Of a stretch of 5,312 bases of DNA, positions 1 to 4,442 are shown in pieces. The notes under the pieces were generated by a model that did not search any database, had not been told where the DNA came from, and saw nothing but the letters and a program-made list of their open reading frames with translations. Position 1 is the stretch's first letter, and the number at the start of each line of letters is the position of its first letter. Source of the DNA: Bradyrhizobium sp. (GTDB taxonomy: Bacteria; Pseudomonadota; Alphaproteobacteria; Rhizobiales; Xanthobacteraceae). The translations under genes were made by a program, and so were the position numbers. The stretch spans positions 1 through 5,312 of the forward strand of contig JAQGKC010000427.1 in assembly GCA_028290305.1 (NCBI GenBank), in the 5' to 3' direction.

Positions 1-180
1 CAGGCCGTCGCGCTCCAGCCGGTGCAAAACGGGATACAACATCCCGTCGCTCCACTCGATCTGGCCGCCGGAAAGCTCACGCACCTTCTGGATGATTTCA
101 TAGCCGTAACTTTCACCTTCGGCCAGAATGGACAGCAGCAGCGGCTTCGCCGAGGCGGCAATCATATCTTTCGCAAGCAT
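1..180 (-). CDS. PadR-family transcriptional regulator, N-terminal part (runs off left edge)
   Basis: This is a winged-helix repressor of the PadR family, of which the first 60 codons are visible. The translation starts MLAKDMIAASAKPLLLSILA, followed by the family-typical SYGYEI segment (about residues 24-29) and the recognition-helix/wing region DGMLYPVLHRLERDGL (about 45-60). PadR proteins are small cytoplasmic dimers that usually repress their own gene and a neighbouring transporter or stress gene. The dimerisation domain lies outside the window. I chose the ATG at 180. An in-frame ATG at 195 overlaps the edge of the operator and lies upstream of the -10 box, so the promoter described here could not transcribe it. 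No Shine-Dalgarno sequence precedes 180. The gene is divergent from the kinase operon, so a regulatory link to that operon is possible but unproven. Family assignment is firm; the target is unknown. Confidence 0.9.
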   Translation of the reverse strand, partial: MLAKDMIAASAKPLLLSILAEGESYGYEIIQKVRELSGGQIEWSDGMLYPVLHRLERDGL

Positions 181-215
181 TGCAGTCTTATACATAGCAG
201 ACCAATGTATGTCAA
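180..215 (-). promoter_or_regulatory. Sigma70-type promoter of the padR-like gene, apparently leaderless
   Basis: Read on the minus strand, a perfect -35 box TTGACA (215-210) is followed by a 17-base spacer and a -10 box TATAAG (192-187, five of six matches to TATAAT). A start 7 bases downstream of the -10 falls at about base 180, which is the A of the regulator's ATG. The mRNA is therefore predicted to have little or no 5' leader, in agreement with the missing Shine-Dalgarno sequence. Promoter match is seen in the sequence; the leaderless start is inferred. Confidence 0.75.
190..210. promoter_or_regulatory. Probable PadR operator: perfect inverted repeat ATACAT-N9-ATGTAT
   Basis: A perfect 6-base inverted repeat (ATACAT at 190-195, ATGTAT at 205-210) fills the spacer between the -35 and -10 boxes and overlaps the edge of both. 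PadR-family proteins typically bind dyads built on ATGT/ACAT half-sites about one helical turn apart, and this site has that form. A dimer bound here would exclude RNA polymerase, so negative autoregulation by the adjacent gene is the obvious reading. Site and geometry are seen; the bound protein is inferred. Confidence 0.65.
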
Positions 216-217
216 CT

Positions 218-236
218 GGCAAAATCAGGTTTTGCC
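218..236. repeat. Perfect inverted repeat upstream of the padR-like promoter
   Basis: GGCAAAA (218-224) and TTTTGCC (230-236) form a perfect 7-base dyad with a 5-base centre. It sits directly upstream of the -35 box of the padR-like promoter, centred near -47. It could be a second protein-binding site or a small hairpin. It lacks a following T run, so it is not a convincing terminator. Confidence 0.45.
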
Positions 237-424
237 TGGGAGACAAACGAACATCCTCCGCCCATCCATCACCTGATTTACGATTTACATTGTCACTCGT
301 GGTCCATTGTGCCACACTGGCAGCTGGTTCAAACTCAACTCACACACGCCGTAGCAACCAAACTCTTCGATTACTCCATCGGGGCACTTCGGAATACTCC
401 TTCTGCGCGAGTCTCACTCACCAT
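237..424. other. Spacer without a recognisable gene
   Basis: All three plus-strand frames were read. None gives a protein I recognise, and no clear promoter for the downstream kinase operon is visible. A TTGTCA at 290-295 has only a poor -10 partner (CACACT at 313-318). On the plus strand this is where the N-terminal half of the PAS domain remnant that follows would be expected, and it is absent. Confidence 0.4.
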
Positions 425-607
425 CGCCACGTTTCGGGCCGTGTCACCGACGTGTTCTACAACGCTTACGTCCATCAGGACGGCGAAGGAAATATGCCTG
501 GCGTGTTTGCCGCCAGACACGACCTGACCGGGCGCAAACCCGCCGAAGTCAAGCAGCGCGCTGACGACGGCCAAGCTCAATTCGGGGCAAGTCCAATCGC
601 TGTTTAA
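425..607 (+). pseudogene. Decayed C-terminal half of a PAS domain (sensor-kinase remnant)
   Basis: The frame reading through here contains SGRVTDVFYNAYVHQDGEGN followed by MPGVFAARHDLTGRK (about 434-538). This is the end of a PAS domain plus its PAC-like motif: compare the usual 'GRVTDVLYNATVY..GVFAAARDVTERKRAE' pattern and the third PAS of the kinase in this window (LQGVFAAARDVTERKR). The PAS core that should precede it is missing, and the frame stops at 605-607. It lies in a different frame from the kinase at 621. The kinase's own frame is open back to base 528, so a single frameshift near 550 would fuse the two. It is either the lost N-terminal module of that kinase or a fragment of another one. 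Similarity is judged by eye. Confidence 0.6.
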
Positions 608-620
608 GATCGGAACAAAT

Positions 621-2663
621 ATGGAACAAAAAGCTTTTCTCGACAGCGACCCCGCGGCGGCGCAGATCGTCACCGAAGTCCGGCGTGAAGAGGCTCTGCT
701 GAAAGCGGGAGCCTTGCAGAAGGCAATTTTCAACAGCGCCAACTTCTCAAGCATCGCCACGGACGCGAAGGGCGTCATTCAGATCTTCAACGTCGGCGCG
801 GAGCGGATGCTGGGCTACACGGCCGCCGAAGTGATGAACAAGATCACGCCGGCCGACATCTCCGATCCGCGGGAAGTAATCGCGCGCGCCACAGCGCTGA
901 GCGTCGAGCTTGGAACCCCGATTACCCCGGGCTTTGAGGCCCTGGTGTTCAAGGCCTCGCGCGGGATCGAGGACATTTATGAGCTGACCTACATCCGCAA
1001 GGATGGGAGCCGTTTCCCGGCGGTCGTGTCCGTCACGGCGCTGCGCGATGCGCAGGATGCCATCATCGGCTATCTGTTGATCGGCACGGATAATACCGCT
1101 CGCAAGCAGGCGGAAGAGGCGCTGCTCAAAGCGGGGGCGCTGCAGAGCGCGATTTTCAACAGCGCCAACTTCTCAAGCATCGCCACGGACGCGAAGGGCG
1201 TCATTCAGATCTTCAACGTCGGCGCGGAGCGGATGCTGGGCTACACAGCCGCCGAAGTGATGAACAAGATCACGCCGGCCGACATCTCCGATCCGCAGGA
1301 AGTAATCGCGCGCGCCGAAGAATTGACCCTCGAGCTTGGAACCCCGATTACCCCGGGTTTCGAGGCCCTGGTGTTCAAGGCCTCGCGCGGGATCGAGGAC
1401 ATCTATGAGCTGACCTACATCCGCAAGGATGGGAGCCGCTTCCCGGCGGTCGTGTCCGTCACGGCGCTGCGCGACGAGCAGGATGCCATCATCGGCTATC
1501 TGTTGATCGGCACCGACAACACCGCCCGCAAGCAGATCGAGGCAGAGCAGAAGCAGCTCAGTCAGCGGCTGCGCGACCATCAGTTCTACACGCGCTCCCT
1601 GTTCGAATCCAACATCGACGCGATCATGACCACTGATCCATCCGGCATTATCACCGATGTTAATAAACAGATGGAGGTGCTCACCGGCTGCACGCGCGAT
1701 GAACTAATCGGCGCGCCGTTCAAGAACTACTTCACCGATCCGGATGGGGCCGAGACGAGTATCAAACAGGTGCTGAGAGAAAAGAAGGCTACCAACTATG
1801 AACTCACCGCACGCGCCAGGGATGGCAAGGAAACGGTGGTCTCCTTCAACGCGACAACCTTCTACGACCGGGACAGAAAGCTGCAGGGCGTGTTCGCCGC
1901 TGCGCGCGATGTGACCGAACGCAAGCGCTTCGAACAATCGCTCCAGGAAGCCAACCGTATGAAGAGCGAGTTCCTCGCGAACATGTCCCACGAGTTGCGC
2001 ACCCCTCTCAACGGCATCATCGGCTTCACCGAGTTCCTGGTTGATGAGAAGCCCGGCCCGCTGAAGCCCAAGCAGAAAGAATATCTCGGCGACGTGCTCA
2101 GCAGCGCGCGCCACCTGCTCCAGCTCATCAACGACGTGCTTGACCTCGCGAAAGTCGAGGCGGGCAAAATGGAGTTGCACCCGGAGACCTTCCCCGTACA
2201 CAAGGCCGTCGAGGAAGTTGCCGCCGTCATCAAGGGCATTGCCAATAAAAAGCACATCGCCGTCGGCATCGAAATCGGAGCCGGGCTCGACGCCGTCACG
2301 CTCGACCAACACAAGTTCAAGCAGGTGCTCTACAACCTGCTTTCCAACGCGGTCAAGTTCTCCGACGAGGGCGGGCAGGTGGGCATTCACGCCCGCCGGC
2401 TCGACCCGGATCAGCTCGAAGTGCAGGTCCGCGACACCGGCATCGGCATCAAAGCCGAAGATATCAACCGGCTCTTCACCGAATTCGAGCAACTGGACTC
2501 CGGCACCGCGCGCCGCTTCGAAGGAACGGGGCTCGGCCTGGCGCTGACGAAGAAGATCATCGAGTTCCAGGGCGGGCGCATCAGCGTGGAAAGCGAACCC
2601 GGCAAGGGCAGCGTGTTCACCGTCGTTCTGCCGGTGATGACAGGACAAGGGAAGGCGGCATGA
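621..2663 (+). CDS. Soluble PAS-PAS-PAS sensor histidine kinase
   Basis: This 680-residue kinase should autophosphorylate on His and pass phosphate to receiver proteins, most likely the two encoded next. Domains in order are PAS1 (about 35-160), PAS2 (about 177-302), PAS3 (about 321-435, ending GVFAAARDVTERKR), HisKA (about 446-515) and HATPase_c (about 560-672). The H-box is FLANMSHELRTPLNG with His457. The ATPase carries the N-box (YNLLSNAVKF, Asn572/Asn576), G1 (DTGIGI, 605-610), F-box (LFTEFEQLD) and G2 (GTGLGL, 635-640), so all catalytic motifs are present. No signal peptide or membrane span is seen, so it is cytosolic. PAS1 and PAS2 are near-identical tandem copies linked by EEALLKAGALQ helices. 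The ATG at 621 is the first start in the frame after the stop at 525-527, with a weak GGAA at 612-615. The PAS ligand cannot be inferred. It has no attached receiver; that function is supplied by the next genes. Confidence 0.95.
   Translation: MEQKAFLDSDPAAAQIVTEVRREEALLKAGALQKAIFNSANFSSIATDAKGVIQIFNVGAERMLGYTAAEVMNKITPADISDPREVIARATALSVELGTPITPGFEALVFKASRGIEDIYELTYIRKDGSRFPAVVSVTALRDAQDAIIGYLLIGTDNTARKQAEEALLKAGALQSAIFNSANFSSIATDAKGVIQIFNVGAERMLGYTAAEVMNKITPADISDPQEVIARAEELTLELGTPITPGFEALVFKASRGIEDIYELTYIRKDGSRFPAVVSVTALRDEQDAIIGYLLIGTDNTARKQIEAEQKQLSQRLRDHQFYTRSLFESNIDAIMTTDPSGIITDVNKQMEVLTGCTRDELIGAPFKNYFTDPDGAETSIKQVLREKKATNYELTARARDGKETVVSFNATTFYDRDRKLQGVFAAARDVTERKRFEQSLQEANRMKSEFLANMSHELRTPLNGIIGFTEFLVDEKPGPLKPKQKEYLGDVLSSARHLLQLINDVLDLAKVEAGKMELHPETFPVHKAVEEVAAVIKGIANKKHIAVGIEIGAGLDAVTLDQHKFKQVLYNLLSNAVKFSDEGGQVGIHARRLDPDQLEVQVRDTGIGIKAEDINRLFTEFEQLDSGTARRFEGTGLGLALTKKIIEFQGGRISVESEPGKGSVFTVVLPVMTGQGKAA
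687..1538 (+). repeat. Tandem duplication of a 426-base (142-codon) PAS module
   Basis: Unit 1 spans 687-1112 and unit 2 spans 1113-1538, in frame and head to tail. Over about 140 residues I count seven amino-acid differences: K34/S176, R84/Q226, T91/E233, A92/E234, S94/T236, V95/L237 and A144/E286. Four of these cluster in one short stretch. Long runs are identical at DNA level, including silent positions, for example from the IFNSANF codons through ADISDP with one silent change. This indicates a recent duplication or ongoing gene conversion. The third PAS is unrelated at this level. Confidence 0.95.
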
Positions 2664-3043
2664 GCGCGAAAATCCTTGTCATTGACGACAACCCCACCAA
2701 TCTCAAACTCGTCTCCGATCTGCTCGAATTCGAGGGCCACAAGATCCTCAAGGCTGTGGACGCCGAGGAGGCGCAGGTCGTCCTCGCCGACACTCTGCCA
2801 GAATTGATCCTCATGGACATCGCCCTGCCCGGCATGGACGGACTCACGCTCGCGCGCAAACTCAAGGCCGACGAACGCACCCGCCACATCCGCATCGTCG
2901 CGCTCACCGCCTTCGCGATGAAGGGCGACGATCAGAAGGCGTTCGACGCCGGCTGTGACGGCTACATCACCAAGCCCATAGACACGCGCAAGCTGCCGGA
3001 GCAGGTGGCCGAATTGCTGGCGAAGGAAAAGCCAAACCCATGA
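2660..3043 (+). CDS. Single-domain response regulator, DivK/CheY-like
   Basis: This 127-residue protein is only a receiver domain. It has the acidic pair Asp9/Asp10 (VIDDN), phosphoacceptor Asp53 (LILMDIALPGMDG), Thr83 at the end of strand 4 (ALTAFAMKGD) and Lys105 (YITKPID). The ALTAFAMKGD...GCDGYITKPI stretch is characteristic of DivK-type receivers, which act by binding and tuning other kinases or as phosphate shuttles. There is no output domain. Its ATG overlaps the kinase stop by 4 bases (ATGA, 2660-2663), with GGGAAGG just upstream (2649-2655), so translation is probably coupled and the kinase is its likely phosphodonor. The name divK is not assigned because the cell-cycle role cannot be judged here. 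Confidence 0.93.
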   Translation: MSAKILVIDDNPTNLKLVSDLLEFEGHKILKAVDAEEAQVVLADTLPELILMDIALPGMDGLTLARKLKADERTRHIRIVALTAFAMKGDDQKAFDAGCDGYITKPIDTRKLPEQVAELLAKEKPNP

Positions 3044-3852
3044 ATCTGCTCATTGTTGACGACATCGCAACCAACCGGAAACTCCTGCGCGTAACGCTCG
3101 AAGCCGAGGGCCACACCACCCTCGAAGCCGCCGACGGCGTTGAAGCCCTGCAAATCCTCGCCGGCGAAGCGGTGGACGCCGTCATCTCCGACGTCCTCAT
3201 GCCGAACATGGACGGCTTCCGCCTCTGCCATGAGATTCGGAAGAGCGAGCGGCTCCGCGTCCTGCCATTCATCGTCTACACCAGCACCTACACTTCGCCC
3301 GGCGACATGAAGCTGGCGCAGACCATCGGCGCGGACAAATACCTCACCAAGCCCGCGCCCACCGCCGTCTTGCTCGATGCACTGCAGGAAGTGATGGAGA
3401 AGAAGGCTGCGCGTCCGGTGCCGACCGCTCCGGCTGTCGAGGAAGCCTATGTGCTCCAGCAATACAGCCAGGCGCTCGTTAACAAGCTGGAGGAGAAGAA
3501 CACCGAACTCAAGGACGCGCTGGACAAGCTTCAACGCGGGCACGAACGCATCGTGGAATTGAATTCCGATTTGGAACGCCGCGTCCAGGAACGTACCGCA
3601 GAGCTCGAAACCGCCAACCGGGAGCTGTCCCACGCCCTCTCCGAAGTGAAAGTGTTGAATGCATTGCTGCCGATTTGCAGCTACTGCAGGAAAATCCGTG
3701 ACGGCATGGATTACTGGCGATCCGTCGAGAGCTACATTAGCAAGCACACCAACTCGAAGTTCAGTCACAGCATCTGCCCGGAGTGCTATCAGAACGTCGT
3801 GAAGCCGGATTTGGAAAAATATTTGGCCGATGTGGCCAGCCGGAAGGACTGA
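3040..3852 (+). CDS. Response regulator with coiled coil and C-terminal Cys4 (ICSYC...ICPEC) module
   Basis: This is a 270-residue protein. Residues 1-120 are a complete receiver: Asp7/Asp8, phosphoacceptor Asp51 (VISDVLMPNMDG), Thr81 and Lys104 (YLTKPA). A short Pro/Ala linker (about 123-133) leads to a long heptad-rich coiled coil (about 138-208, including LERRVQERTAELETANREL). The C-terminus carries PICSYCRKIRDGMDYW, then FSHSICPECY. Cys213, Cys216, Cys246 and Cys249 form two CxxC knuckles about 30 residues apart, consistent with one bound metal, probably zinc. I recall this tail on many PAS and receiver proteins, but I know of no established function. The gene overlaps the previous stop by 4 bases (ATGA, 3040-3043), with AAGGA at 3023-3027. 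It ends in tandem stops, TGATGA (3850-3855). No enzymatic or classical DNA-binding output is visible, so the output is probably by protein interaction. Confidence 0.9.
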   Translation: MNLLIVDDIATNRKLLRVTLEAEGHTTLEAADGVEALQILAGEAVDAVISDVLMPNMDGFRLCHEIRKSERLRVLPFIVYTSTYTSPGDMKLAQTIGADKYLTKPAPTAVLLDALQEVMEKKAARPVPTAPAVEEAYVLQQYSQALVNKLEEKNTELKDALDKLQRGHERIVELNSDLERRVQERTAELETANRELSHALSEVKVLNALLPICSYCRKIRDGMDYWRSVESYISKHTNSKFSHSICPECYQNVVKPDLEKYLADVASRKD

Positions 3853-3909
3853 TGACTCGCCGGCAAACCCATGAATTTTCTCATCGGAAAACCGGCCAGT
3901 CACCCATTT

Positions 3910-4008
3910 CCACATATTTTCTTGGCCGTTCGGCTTCCCTTGCGGAAATTCAAGCCATAGCGGGGAAGGCTTCGGTTGAAATTACCTTCCCCACAGCTCC
4001 CTGAACCG
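3910..4008 (+). repeat. Dispersed intergenic repeat, copy A
   Basis: This stretch aligns in the same orientation with 4202-4303. Shared blocks are CCACATATTTTCTTG at the left, TTCGG-type and GGAAAT segments, GGGAA.GCTTCGGTTG in the middle, and CCCTGAAC at the right end. Over the first 66 columns I count about 52 matches and one single-base gap. Neither copy has a convincing conserved reading frame, so it looks like a noncoding repeat family or transposon debris. Which of the two is closer to an ancestral form is unknown. Confidence 0.7.
3962..3992. repeat. Perfect 8-base hairpin inside repeat copy A
   Basis: GGGGAAGG (3962-3969) and CCTTCCCC (3985-3992) pair perfectly around a 15-base loop. 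It lies between the end of the receiver operon (plus) and the receiver remnant (minus), where a two-way terminator would make sense, but neither side has a T run. In copy B the equivalent arms keep a shorter pairing (ATGGG 4252-4256 with CCCAT 4285-4289) using different bases, which hints that pairing matters. Confidence 0.5.
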
Positions 4009-4040
4009 AGGAAACGAGCCGCTAACGTCCTCCTACAATC

Positions 4041-4145
4041 TCAGCCCGCGGTCGACTTCACCTCATCCAGGCAGCGGCGAATGGTCTCAATCAGGACATG
4101 CGGGTGATAAGGCTTTTGCAAAAGATAATGGGCGTCTCGTTCGAA
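4041..4145 (-). pseudogene. C-terminal remnant of a response-regulator receiver domain
   Basis: On the minus strand the frame ending at the stop 4043-4041 reads ERDAHYLLQKPYHPHVLIET then IRRCLDEVKSTAG. This is the end of a receiver domain: the conserved Lys-Pro pair (LLQKPY), the beta5-alpha5 turn and the amphipathic last helix. It is of the type that ends hybrid histidine kinases. Nothing upstream supplies the rest of the domain: similarity is lost at about 4145, where the GGGGTCA motif begins, and the frame meets a stop near 4166. It points toward the kinase operon, and its stop lies 188 bases from that operon's end. It is a broken gene, probably cut by insertion or recombination at the repeat. 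Confidence 0.7.
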
Positions 4146-4171
4146 GGGGTCAAAAGGGGTCAGTTAATGAC
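4144..4171. repeat. AAGGGGTCA double motif with adjoining small dyad
   Basis: AAGGGGTCA occurs at 4144-4152 and again at 4154-4162, a 10-base period. It is followed by GTCA-GTTAA-TGAC (4159-4171), a 4-base dyad. TGACCCCTTTT-type sequences recur, as I recall, at the ends of elements associated with REP/Y1-type tyrosine transposases in several phyla. No transposase gene is present here, so this would be a leftover end or a non-autonomous copy. The mobile-element reading is inference. Confidence 0.45.
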
Positions 4172-4201
4172 TATGGAATATAAGGAACCAATCCCGCTTA
4201 A

Positions 4202-4303
4202 CCACATATTTTCTTGTCGGTTCGCCCTCTCTTGTGGAAATGCAAACCGTGATGGGAAAGCTTCGGTTGGCTTCGAGCTCTTACCCCATGCCACCCTGAA
4301 CTG
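4202..4303 (+). repeat. Dispersed intergenic repeat, copy B
   Basis: This is the second copy of the element at 3910-4008, in direct orientation and offset by about 292 bases. It begins with the same CCACATATTTTCTTG and ends with the same CCCTGAAC. Divergence of about one base in five shows the duplication is old, unlike the PAS duplication in the kinase. Together with copy A it brackets the receiver remnant and the GGGGTCA motif. Confidence 0.7.
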
Positions 4304-4442
4304 AAGCAGGCTTGGAGCGCCGACGCAACAACGATGCTCAAAAACTCCGGGCAGCCGCCACGGTGCTGGCGCAGCCCCAAATGGCTTGCTCAGAATGTGA
4401 AAGTCAGCGCGACGGCTGGGCGGCTCAGATGCCATTCCTGGG
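4304..4442. other. Spacer without a recognisable gene
   Basis: This is the region downstream of the minus-strand reductase gene. A plus-strand frame starting at 4312 is open but has no recognisable domain and runs into the antisense of the reductase, so I do not call it. No stem followed by a T run is visible on the minus strand, so no terminator for the reductase is identified. Confidence 0.4.

Noticed and set aside
193..195. Alternative upstream ATG for the PadR-like gene
   Set aside because: It lies inside the operator and upstream of the -10 box, so a transcript from the visible promoter would not include it.
290..318. Possible plus-strand promoter TTGTCA-N17-CACACT for the kinase operon
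   Set aside because: The -10 partner matches only three of six positions, and it is 300 bases from the start codon.
1173..2648. Long open frames on the minus strand opposite the kinase gene
   Set aside because: They contain no recognisable domain and mirror the codon structure of a GC-rich plus-strand gene whose domains and catalytic motifs are complete.
3862..3885. Echo of the second receiver's start (GGCAAACCCATGAAT.TTCTCATC resembles 3031-3054)
   Set aside because: About 20 of 24 bases match, but the following codons (29 then stop) show no receiver features. It may be chance or a tiny duplication, too short to call.
2962..3915. A 317-codon minus-strand open frame across the two receiver genes
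   Set aside because: It is antisense to two clear receiver proteins, has no recognisable domain, and its open frame is explained by high GC at codon third positions.
3962..3992. Rho-independent terminator for the receiver operon
   Set aside because: The stem is perfect, but the loop is 15 bases and there is no T run on either side, so it is listed only as a hairpin within a repeat.
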